In this document: piece by piece, positions 1 through 10,700 of the stretch | How positions within the stretch are numbered: the first letter of the stretch is position 1 | Layout: each line of letters opens with the position of its first letter | Source of the DNA: Paramecium sonneborni | Lineage: Eukaryota; Ciliophora; Oligohymenophorea; Peniculida; Parameciidae | Direction: 5' to 3' | Length of the DNA stretch: 64,000 nt | Assembly (NCBI GenBank): GCA_905182985.1 | Contig: CAJJDN010000012.1 | Location: forward strand, 1-64,000 | Notes under the pieces: model-generated | The model's database searches: none | The model's input: only the letters and a program-made list of their open reading frames with translations | What the model was told of the DNA's origin: nothing | Program-made: the position numbers and the translations under genes

Positions 1-37
1 CCAAACCCCAAACCCAAACCCAACCCCAAACCCAACC
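1..37. repeat. Telomere repeats, C-rich strand
   Basis: The window opens with an irregular run of CCCCAA and CCCAAA units, read 5' to 3'. Mixed C4A2 and C3A3 units are characteristic of Paramecium macronuclear telomeres. Position 1 is therefore a natural chromosome end. Confidence 0.97.
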
Positions 38-425
38 TAGTAGAGTCTATTTTACAAACTCTTCTTTATCCAAATTACAATGCTATCTTTCTATCTATCT
101 TCTAAAACCCTTTTAATTAATCATCTTTTACTTGATCTTTTAACCATAAAAATTGTAAAGCTCTATCTAATGTTATTGGATGTGGTGCTTAATCTCTAAA
201 TTTTGTACATTTGCTAAAAAATGCAACCTAAAATACTTATAATTATTATACATCCTCTTTCTCTACTTATCTCAATACATCTTCATATAATATTTTATGT
301 TTATGAATCTTCTACATTTTTTTCTTCATTTATATATTTATGATTTATAAAGTGGTTAATTGATATTATGTTATTATTATAAATGAATTATATTTTATTA
401 AATCAATAACAAATTCAATAAATTA
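38..425. other. Subtelomeric non-coding DNA
   Basis: AT-rich sequence between the telomere and the first recognisable stop codon at 426. I see no coding frame, tandem repeat or RNA gene in it. Confidence 0.5.
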
Positions 426-971
426 TCAATCTCTATAGAACACTATGATTTTTGCACTTTTTAAATAACATTCCCATGCAATTTCTAAACATTTTTAAAC
501 GATTCCTAATTTCTTAAATTAACCTTTCCTACTCAAACCAAGAATTGATTCATTTAACTATTTTTTAGAATTGTCCACATTCATAGCTTCTGTAATTGTT
601 AATCTCCTTTCAGCAAATTATTTTTCCTTATAATTCGAATAAATTCTTTATTCGAAGGGTTATTGTTAATGTGTCAAATAATCCTATTATTCATTGAATA
701 GTGTTAATGTTACCCAAGATGATGAATAAGGTACCTAGAATTATTTGGTATGTATTACAGTAGCCCATCCTTGATCTTTTGTTTCGACGATTGCCTGAAT
801 TATTGCTATTTTATCATAAATATCTGAAATATCTAATTCTAAATACAATTCAATCCCATCATTAGTTACAAAACTATTTTTTTTTATACTAATTTCTTTT
901 TTCTTGAAATTTAAGAGTTATTCTTTAAAAAATGAATTTGTTAACCCTAAATTAAATATTTCACGTGCCAT
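426..971 (-). CDS. Small subtelomeric protein, DQGW-type motif
   Basis: An uninterrupted frame of 181 codons runs from ATG at 971 to TGA at 426 with no intron needed. The central part reads VETKDQGWATVIHTK followed by SSSWVTLTLFNEQ. This resembles the TKDQGW...SWT pattern found in several eukaryotic hypothetical and F-box-associated proteins, thought to form a beta-sandwich. The C-terminal third is charged and probably helical. No signal peptide or membrane segment is visible. It is the gene nearest the telomere and lies next to decayed coding sequence, so it may belong to a variable subtelomeric family. Function is unknown. That it is a real gene is fairly likely, because frame and composition look coding throughout. 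Confidence 0.6.
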
Positions 972-1005
972 CAAATATTTTGATATCTATTAAATCAAAC
1001 GGAAA

Positions 1006-1408
1006 TCAAGAATTCCAAGTAATCCCAATGAATTTTATTCTTAATCCATATAATTATTAAAATAATAAAATTTTAAGGTATTTTTTTCGTTTAAATTTTT
1101 AATCTTATAGAATAAAAGTTGTTATAATTCTTATGATTTAAACACATTTAATAATAATAATAAGAAATATTTATAAAGTATTATTTTGTATTGAAAAGTC
1201 TTAAAAAAACTCTCTATTGTCTATGTATTCAATATTTATACTGTCTAAGATCTCCTTAATATTAATATAAAATAACTATTGTTTCATCTTTATTGTTGGA
1301 TGAAACTTCAAAATATGTTTATATTTTAACCTTTATTCATGCTCTGAACATATGCCCCATACTAGATTAAATAAATTTTATACTTTATAAGGCTCCCATG
1401 ATATTTTT
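1006..1408 (-). pseudogene. Coding-like subtelomeric remnant
   Basis: A minus-strand frame of about 130 codons ends at TGA 1006. It begins around ISWEPYKVQNLFNLVWG and continues with a charged, helical-looking stretch including HPTIKMKQQ and EILDSINIEYID. The composition looks coding, but I find no convincing start, and the frame differs from the RT-like remnant just upstream. It could be the distal part of the same decayed element, or a fragment of another gene. Product unknown. Confidence 0.35.
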
Positions 1409-1429
1409 TGTGTTAAAATAATTAAACTT

Positions 1430-2689
1430 CAATATCTATTTAACTTAATGTTAATTCTCTTTTATTTTATTTTTTTATTGTAATATTTGCTTATTCCTTT
1501 ATAATTTTAAATTTTAGCATAGTTTTTACATAAAAAGTAGCTCAATATATTATGTGCATCCTTTGTAATCTTATAATGATTTTTAGGATTTTTTTATTAA
1601 CATTCAGATTTTATTATTTAATTCTTTATTATTCGTTGAACACCTAATGCACAATTTAAAAAATGTGATTTTTGATAAATCTGATATAATCACATTCTTT
1701 GATGAAAACTCATACTTTTTGAAATACAGTGTAAGTTTAGATCAATAATAATGTTCCATTATATATAAGTTTCAGTCATTACGCGAATTAAATTTGATAA
1801 ATTTCTAAGATCTGTTTTAAGCACTAAGTCATCAGCATACTTTTCTAAAAATCTCCTCTAAAAATTAATCTAAATATAGATTAGAAATAATACTTTTCTT
1901 AAATTTTGTATAAAATAAAGTATTCTATAAGTATTGCTTAAGTAGCTAATAGTAATGCTATTGATGATATAAAAAAATGGACTAATTCACTTATGGTCTA
2001 TTGGCTGGGATCTTTTATAGTATTTTATCAAAAATTATTCATTCTCAAAAATCGATGTATTTACAGCAACTAATTCTATTGTTTTGGAGAATTTGAAATC
2101 TAAGTTGGTATTTATATTCAATCTAAATCTTCTTGGTTTTAATAATATTGTCACTAATTAATCAAGCTACATCTTCATAAAAAAAATTTTCTGATTAATT
2201 TTATATCGCAATGTTGTTTAGATATTGATTTCCTGGGTTTCCTCCTTACTAATTTTATACTAATTTATATTGTTCTAATCTGTTTTAGATAAATTTAATA
2301 AGAATAAATTATAATTAAATTCGCAATATTGGAAATCATTATATCAACTATTTTCAAAATTAGAGTTGAATTCAATCTATTGAGGCCGAACTTCATGTTT
2401 TGTATAGTTCTTAAGATATTTGTGTTTTGTATGTTACTCCTCATTTTTAATTACAGGACTGTTTTTGTTTTCAAACAAATCATTTACTTCAAAATATTGT
2501 AGAGTATCTTAATCATCTTCTCCATTCCATGATTGTTATTCAGTATATGAACTCGAATTATGAATAGAATCACACAAAGTATAGCCTCTAATAAATAGAT
2601 CTAATATCTTTTTATTTTAATAGACTCTATCAATAGAAAATATTTAATCAATATCTGTTTTTTTTTCTGAGTTTTCATTGAATTAATCA
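1430..2689 (-). pseudogene. Decayed reverse-transcriptase-like ORF (LINE-type fossil)
   Basis: One minus-strand frame stays coding-like for more than 300 codons but is broken by in-frame TGA codons at 2344 and 1987 and another near 1700. Within it, LLFLIYIQINF-like spacing leads to FLEKYADDLVLKTDLRNL, with the YADD box on bases 1828-1839. YADD, preceded by a hydrophobic leader and followed by a helical region with a Trp, is the catalytic palm signature (motif C) of non-LTR reverse transcriptases. Glutamine is encoded by TAA/TAG here, so the element used the ciliate code. The upstream part of the frame (2350-2690) may instead be the displaced C-terminus of the CAMTA gene. No poly(A) tail or target-site duplication was identified. 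Confidence 0.45.
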
Positions 2690-4110
2690 TCAATAGCTCC
2701 CAATTATATTTAATAAATTCACTATTTCTTCTTACTATAAAATGATGGCAATTTATAAAGCCGTTAATCCATCACATCCAGATTAATTTATATTGGCTCC
2801 ATTTTTAAGAATCAATTTAATGGCTTAAGCAGATCCTAACAATGTTAAATAATGTATTAAAGAAAATCCATAAGTATCTTATTCATTTAAAAACTATCTA
2901 ACTGTTTCTTGATAATTTATTCCTAATATGATTATTTATTAAATTAGTTGAGTGACTCTATAATCATCAATTTATTCTAAGGATTCAATATTTTCTTGTT
3001 CCATATTTGTAACTTATATATTTAATACATTATTGAAATAGGCTTGGAAAGATGCAAGTTTTTCAATTACTCTTACTTTAAATTCTGAACTATCAATCTT
3101 ATCCTATTCAATGATTTTTTCTTTTTATTATTTATCTTTTTTTGTTTTTCTTTTCTGTTTATAAGTAAAATAATTATTATCATTTTGTTCATCTATTAAA
3201 ATTGTATTGCTAATAATTTTTAACTCTACTTTCCCAGGAACATTAGGAGGAACAAGACATTTTAGCACTCCAGGCTGTACACAATTTGCTGGAACAGGAA
3301 CATTTCCAAATAAAATTTGGCATTAATAAATCTCTTTTATTGGTTAGAAACATAACATCATTTTCATGCCCCCCTCTGTATAGTCCCATTCAGGTGAAAA
3401 ATCCACTATTTTCACAGATAATGCTTCTTTAAAACTAGAATTAAAATCATCTGAGCTTTCTTTATGAGTTGAACTGGAAGCTCCAGTATTTCTCTCTTAT
3501 TCTAAATATTGAATTCTTTTTTCTAAAATTGATATTTCTAATTAATAATCACAAATACTTTATTTCAATTCTAGATCTTATTATTAATCTTGAAAATCAC
3601 ATAGAAACCAAGAGTCACATTAAAATTCATTACTTATGGGAATAATAATTAAAGGTTTGGTTTATTTTTAAACTTCGTTTTACTCTACATTTTCCAAATA
3701 TTAAGAATTTAAATAGTGTACTAAATAAATATTTTGTGATTATTCTAATAACTTATATATTCTTCTATTTAATTATTGACCATCCTTCTTAATAGTTTAA
3801 GAATATAAACAAATAATCATCTAAATCTTTAACTTAAATATCTTACCAGAATTCCATTTATTTTAAGTTTTTCAACATCCTCTCTAGTTCCAATTCCATT
3901 ATGACGAGGAACATATAAATACCCATCTTTCTTCCATCCTCTTTCTTTTTCTGGTCTAATTAGAAAATATGAACCTGATTAAGGCTAATTTGGAAGCGAG
4001 AGATGAAAATCTATTCTTAATTCTGTTAGAATTTAATAAACTTCTTGAATTTTCAACCTCCTTTAAGAAATATTGAGCATTAAATTATAAAATGTAAAAA
4101 GATTACTCAT
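2690..4110 (-). CDS. Calmodulin-binding transcription activator (CAMTA)
   Basis: Sequence-specific nuclear transcription factor, known in plants and animals to bind CGCG-type DNA and calmodulin. The 464-codon frame has one 26-nt intron (3821-3846). Residues ~30-140 form a CG-1 DNA-binding domain: PQSGSYFLIRPE, WKKDGYLYVPRHNG, EDVEKLKING, ending NIYLVHYLN. Residues ~225-305 form a TIG/IPT domain with the CAMTA signatures DFSPEWDYTEGG and VPVPANCVQPGVLKC. Residues ~395-464 are ankyrin repeats (CDGLTALQIAIILQ). The TGA at 2690 comes exactly where an ankyrin helix should end. Dropping one base from the CCC at 2699-2701 would extend the frame by ~115 codons to 2344. No IQ motif is evident. The start could also be ATG 4080, which would avoid a one-base gap to the upstream gene. 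Confidence 0.85.
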
Positions 4111-4111
4111 T

Positions 4112-5973
4112 TCATATATTTAAAATTTCATCAAAGTTTCTTATTTGGTTGACCTTGACACTATTTTGTGTTTCATTATATTTAGGAGAGGTATATTTTG
4201 ATAATTCTAATAGTGATGACTTTTGGCTCGACTCATCTGATGTTAATTTTGAGTTTCTTCTTTATTTTTCTTTTTGCAAAATTTCCTTTCCTTAACTACT
4301 CAAAACTTAAGTAGATTCTTAAAATGCAAACTAACCAAGTCCAATTGCTCTCATTACTTTATCACCAATATTAAAAAAATTAAAAAGTGACATTATTATA
4401 AGCATTATTGGTAAAATTATTCTGAATATTGAGTCAAAACCTGAGAACTCATCAAGTCTTTTGAAAAAATTAAAGAATTGGTTTGATTTATCAAGCGAAG
4501 CTGTCATCTAAAGGAAATTATAACACAGAGGAAAGCTCACTCTTCCAAAATTTCTAATATAAATTAGTTTATTACACTGAACCAAACATTAGACTAGGAG
4601 CATCTGTATTGTGTTTTTTATTAAATGATATTAATCCACTTATTTTCAATTAAAATAAACCATAGTAAACACAAAACATCATGTATGTTAACAAAATCAA
4701 TAATACAATATTTGTTAATTAAGTTCCTTTTATTGATAAAATAGCTGAAGATAAAATGTTAATATTAATTTTCTCTTTTATTAATACCTAAAATTCACCA
4801 AACATTAATATTGTTGAAAGTAATGAAAATACATATCCAATGTATTTGTTATAATATCTACGAAAGTAATTAACCCAAATATATTAGACTTTAATAACTG
4901 TTTTAACAAAGAAACTTTGATTTTCAACAGAATCAATTTCATATTGCCTTTCAAGTTTTTTGACTTTTTTTAACAGCATATCAAATTTGGTGTCTATTCT
5001 TCTTAAATCAAAAATTATTTGCTTAACAGATTTATGAAGCGCTCCTAATTATTATAAATTTAAATTTTAGTATTCTTTTAATAATTCTCTTTTTCTATAT
5101 TTTGCTTATGATTTAATAGTCTCTAAATAAACTGAGGGAATCAAAGCAATAATTTTAGAAATATAAATTAAAAATTCGGTCTGTGCATACTGATCTTCTA
5201 AAATTACAAGAGTCTTTATATAATCAAATAAAATACTTTGCAAATTTCCTCTAGATCATAACCCTTTTCAGTTCTCTACTCTTCGAAATAAACTGAATCT
5301 TTATAGCATTTATCAAGCACTTCCTCCTCTTTACTTTCTTTTATGTACCTTTTTGGAATTGCAACTAGCCCAAATCCTAATAAAAGAACAACAAAACAAA
5401 GTCCACTTAAATTATATAAATATTTACAAAAAATTTGCTAATCCTATTAATGAATTGGTTATATAATCTGATGAATCACTATTTAGAGCTAGCAATATTA
5501 TAATGATTATTCCTAAAATCAATCCAACAGTATAAATTAACAAGTTTTTCTTGATTGAATATTTCATTCTGTCTTTCCAACAAAAGTCCCCAGAATCTTC
5601 ATAATCTTGAAAAAATGGAAGAATAAACCTGAATATTTGATTAGATTTACTTACCATGATAATAAAAAATTTGACCAATACAATATCCTCCAAGTTAAGA
5701 ATAAGCTCTACTATAATTAGGTTTTTTCTAAATCTTCTTAAGTATTTTGCTAATCTATAAACTTTCTTTGCTTAACTATCAACAATATTTACATACTTAT
5801 AAAATGTCAATCGGTAATACAAGGACGATAGAAAAAGTTAAGATCCAAGAAAAATATGTCAAAGCTTTTATGTAGAAAGGAACCTCTTTAGCAGAATAAT
5901 CCCATACAAGGTAGAAGACATATACTAAAAGTAGTATTCCTTCTATAAAAAACAATAGTACTTCTTCCTACAT
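4112..5973 (-). CDS. LMBR1/LMBRD2-like multi-pass membrane protein
   Basis: Polytopic membrane protein of the LMBR1 family, which includes LMBRD1/2 and the lipocalin receptor LIMR. Family hallmarks are VLPIDI after the second helix, WFILPFFQDYEDSGDF, GLCFVVLLLGFGLVAIP, a central coiled coil and a C-terminal YYGLFQLKISG segment followed by DAPSLMFGSV and FPLCYNFLQ. Introns lie at 5776-5796, 5629-5654, 5406-5427, 5214-5236 and 4554-4575. From ATG 5973 the spliced length is one base short of a multiple of three. The N-terminal frame (LLFFIEGILLLVYVFYLVWD) joins VLPIDI only if a base is missing near 5813-5822. An alternative ATG at 6091 is in frame without correction but gives a poor N-terminus. 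The stop lies one base before the CAMTA start. Confidence 0.75.
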
Positions 5974-6235
5974 AATAATTAATTTTATTAATTCTAAAAT
6001 GAGGAATGAACTGGAGAAAGTAAAAAAATTAATCTGGTTATTCTATATCATACTTCATTACAGAATTATTGAGTATTGAAAGATTTTCCATTATACTTTT
6101 ATTTCTTTCTAAAAACAAGTTCAATATAATACTAATAATAATTTAAAATTATACAGAAAAATAAATATATTGATCTCCTTTAATGAGGATCAATAGAAAT
6201 CTTTATTATAATTTATAACCTTAAATTAAATATTT

Positions 6236-7486
6236 TCACAGACATACTTTCGACTATTATTAAGATTTTTCTATTGTATCTTCTGAGTTTTCAATTAATC
6301 TTTTAATTCTAGATTCAGTTAATTAAATTAAAGGATTTTGTACAGAATCAAAAATTCCATTAATGGTTGCTCTGCTCTAAAATTTTGTGACTGGTGAAGA
6401 AACACTAATTTAATCTAATAATTTATTAGATTCAGCCAATGCTTTATCAATTCTAATTTGTAACGAGGAATCCATAAATAAATTTTCCTCATTTACTGCT
6501 TTCAAAGAAATCATTGATTCCTTTTTTCTATGATATGATATATGCTGTTCATCATAATAATATGAATTTGGAGATTATAAAATAGATTCTGGTGGATGGT
6601 GATCAGTAAAATCAACTGAGTCTCCGTCCAAATTGCTAACAAAGTGGTGATACTATTTTTTTGCCAAAACTTATTTTATTGACAATCTTTCTTCTGGATC
6701 AGGAGCCAACATTTCTTTAAGTAAAGTATATAGACTATTAGAGTAAGAATACTATGCAAATTTTTAATCTAGCCTTTTAAACACAAGATTTAAATTAACA
6801 AATTCTTCAAGGTAGTAATCACTTACAGGTTATTTTGTGATTAATTAAGATAATAGTAATCCTAAACAAAAAATATTTGCTTTATCTTAATTTATTTTAT
6901 TTTTTAATCCTGAAAACAATTCTAATTATTCTGGTGCTAAATATTCAACTTATCGATCATTATATTTCACTTAATGAAAGTTAGATATAGCTTCCAATGC
7001 CACTATGTTATCTACTAATTTAACAAATCCATCATCTGTAACTAAGATTTTTGATGGATGTAAATCTGTTATTTCATTATTATTTTATTTGCAATAATCC
7101 ATAGCATCACACAATGAAAATATCAAATAATAAAGTTCTTTTTCTGTAAACCTTTCTTTAAATTAAGCGATAGTGTTTTCATAATATTCAACTTGGATTG
7201 ACAGGTATTTAATTTGTGAACATAAATCATTTGCTACAAGTTTCTGAAAACCTAAAACTTTCAAAAGATTTATATTATTATACGATTTTCTCTTTAAATA
7301 GGTTTCTTGTTTCATATTATGCTGTTCAGACTCAAAGATTTATTTATTAATTATTGCGATTTTTCTTCCTGTATCACTATGTTTATATAGTTTAATCTCT
7401 CCAAAAACTGGATGAGTTTTTAAAGTTAAATATGTATAATTTTAATCTAATACAAGTAAGTTTTATGATCCATTAGTGTTTCCCAT
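6236..7486 (-). CDS. Degenerate protein kinase-like protein
   Basis: Intronless 416-residue protein starting MGNTNGS, so the second residue is a potential N-myristoylation glycine. The kinase fold is recognisable from LSLCDAMDYCKQ, ITDLHPSKILVTDDGFVKLVDN, YLAPEQLELFSG, FCLGLLLSQL and LAPDPEERLSIKQVLA. Key residues have changed. The glycine loop is lost. The VAIK lysine position reads IAIIN. HRD is replaced by ITD, with the Asp kept. DFG reads DNI. This suggests a weak kinase or pseudokinase. The C-terminal ~120 residues are Ser- and Gln-rich and low in complexity. It sits between two membrane-protein genes on the same strand, about 260 bp from each start. Substrates are unknown. Confidence 0.75.
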
Positions 7487-7712
7487 TTTTCTTAATTAAT
7501 TAATCGTTAATATATTATAATTTATAGAATATAATAAAACATATTTAGAATATTGTTTTATATCAAAGTATATAAATAAAACTTAAATTATTTTTAATTT
7601 AAAGATCCATAAAACAAAAATTTGTATTATCAATATTCCTTAATTTATTTTAATAAAGATAATGTGATTTGTTCATTAAATTTTTCAAATGGAATAAACA
7701 TTAGTAAATGTC

Positions 7713-10700
7713 TCACCAAATAAATTTAATTGTGAAGAACTAAAGTTAAAATTTAAAGAATTTACTTTCGCTTTATTTATAGAAGTATATAAGGCTAAAA
7801 AGTATCATACTCAATCCTCCTGCTAAATAATAAAGTAGACAGCCAACTTCTAAATTATAGATGTATGTGCTTAAATAGGAATTCTTCTCCTATATGATTT
7901 CATAAATAAATGGTTCAATAAATGAAGGAAAAAATACTATTAATGCCCAATATTCATCACTTGTGTATCTTTTGAAATTTTCTTAATAAAACAGTAATTT
8001 AATATTCTAAAGTACCCCATTTAAACCATTTTAATAACTTTTACGAAATTATTCTTGTCCGCATACATAATGATTTGATTTGGCGCATAAATCTTTATAG
8101 TATATCTCATTAAGAAATTCCAATGTTCCATCCTCATTGGCTAATGGTAATGGTAAGAATTTGTAACTTTAAATTGCCTCATCATATTTTACAATAATAT
8201 CTGCTAAAGCTTCTTTTGTATAGTTGTTGACAATCATTTCATTTAGCAAATTATAATGTTATATATGTTGATATTCATGAGATAAATGTACGTACTATTC
8301 TGCTCTAGCCAAATATTAGTTGGGAATTTAATTAGAAAATAGAAGTCCTCCAACCAAGTAAATAGCCATACTAAAAAATATGAACATTAAAATGCAAATC
8401 TCAAACCACATTGATAATTTCATATTATAAATTTTAGTTTATAATATTTATTATTATTTAGAATTAGGCTTTAGAGATTTGTTTGGTCTATCATTAAGAG
8501 TATATTAAGAAACAACATCATTAGTTATTAAGTTTAAGCTATTTGATTTGGAAATATTTGCAATTATTTCTGATAAGTTTTTTACTTCTTTTTAATAATC
8601 GTATATATTGACTCTTGTAATTAATAAGACAATCTTTTCTTAATAAATATTTAGTTTTTAATAATTTATTAAATAGGGTAATAAAGGCAATACCAATATT
8701 CCAATTGTCAAAAATGTAATATATTGTTAAACTGTCATCATTTAATCAATGTCGTTAACAATACCTTACATTTGAAAATCATTAATTACATCTGTGATTT
8801 CTGTTATATCATAAAATCTACTGATCAAATTAAGTAATTAATTTGTTTCAGTTATTGAAGACATTATTTGATAATTACTCACTAGAAAATCATATATACT
8901 TATCTTCTCATCTTAATAAGAATCTTAATTAGTATAAACCCTGATTGGAATGTTTTTTTCTTCAACTTTTATGTATTAATCAATTTCTTCAGTTAAGAGT
9001 TCCCTATAAATAAAAGTAGTTTCTATAACAGAATCAGAGATTGTCTTAGATGAATCATTAAAATGATTAAAATTAGCTTCTTAGAATTGTTGGCTATGTA
9101 AATATATAGCTTATTATGCACTATTTATATATGCTCTGTTAAACTAATATGGAATTAATAAATGAGCACTAGTAGTAATAACATTTTATAACATACTTAC
9201 ACTTAGAATAGATAAAGAAACTACAGAGATTAAGGATATTAAAATAATAAATATCCAAGTAGATATTAAGTTATAAAATTAATGAGGCATTTTTGAATTC
9301 ATGTAAATTTTTTCCAAATTTTCTCTTTCTGCTTTTGACATACCACTTGTTGTTGATTATTATTCATCTAAGACTCGTTTCTATTTATTTTGTTTTATTT
9401 TGTTCACATAAACTTAATATTATTATTGCTTTTAAAATGTTGGTTGATCTTGCTTAATTTAATCCTTCTACAACTACTATTAATTTTCTAATTCAAAATT
9501 TAAATCATCTTCAAATTCTCTAATTCCATCATCTTGTAATCCATTTTTAGATATATGTTTTGGATCACTTAATTCTTTCTATTTTAATTATTTTTCATTA
9601 ACATTATCAAACATATTTTAATAGTATCTTTACGATCCCATAAAATCTTAAGATTGATGTTTATTACTTAACATTCCTCTTTCAGTATCTTTAGGAGTCT
9701 CTAGTAAAATTCTTGGTGATTCAACTTAGAAGACTGGCTACATAGGCTAACTAAGTGAGATATTAAACTGCAATATTCCTTTTCCTTCCTAACCATCAAA
9801 ATCTTCATTCATTTAAGCATTGTATTAAATTTCTTTATTAAATTAAGATGCTGAGAATTTTTAGTCTGTTTATGTTTAATTGTGAATTATTGTTAAAAAT
9901 TAAGATGTTGTTGAACCAGTTTAATTAGCTTTAGATTAAGTCTAAGATATCTCCTTTATATCTATTATAAAATATGTTAAAGTGTTTTATTTTTAATAAT
10001 CAGATATAACATAATTAAAAAATTCTTAAGATAAACCTTAAAAATTCTTTTCAAATTTTTAAAGATTAAATCTTAAATGAAACCCTTTAGATAATTTTTT
10101 TTAGTCCTTTTATTCTTTAGCAAATTCTTTCATTAATTCTCTATCTCTTCTATCAAATACTTCAAACTTATTATTAGTAGTTGACATCTTGGATAATTAT
10201 TTTTCGTACTGACTTCCTGTAGAATAATTTTGATATTATTAAAACAAATTTATTATATTTGAATTTGTATAAATTGAGGATTTTAAATCTTCAAACTCTA
10301 ATATAGCAGTATCATCATTATCTTGATATTAATTATTTTAGATTTATTCTATATCATCTAAAAGCTTATAAAAGTTTGGAAATAAAACCTAAATTAATCC
10401 ATATTTAAGTAAATTTGAGTATGTAAAGTACTTTTCTGAATCAGATAATAACGAGAATAAATTTTCACTCATACCAAGTATAGAGCCACGTGAATCAAAC
10501 ATAATTTAATCCTGAAATGAAACTTTTAACATACAAACATTAAAAAGGACATCATCAAAATTTGAAAAATCATTTCTTAAAGATAAAATTATTGGAAATA
10601 TAAATTTATTTTTATTTGAAACAAAAACTTTTCTATTGTCAAATAATAGATGAGTCGATCCATTTTAAATATACTAGTGAATAATTTAATTGTGATAACT

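Noticed and set aside
7713..8423. Separate 236-aa membrane protein gene
   Set aside because: In frame with the preceding PAS protein without any TGA between; better read as its C-terminal membrane block.
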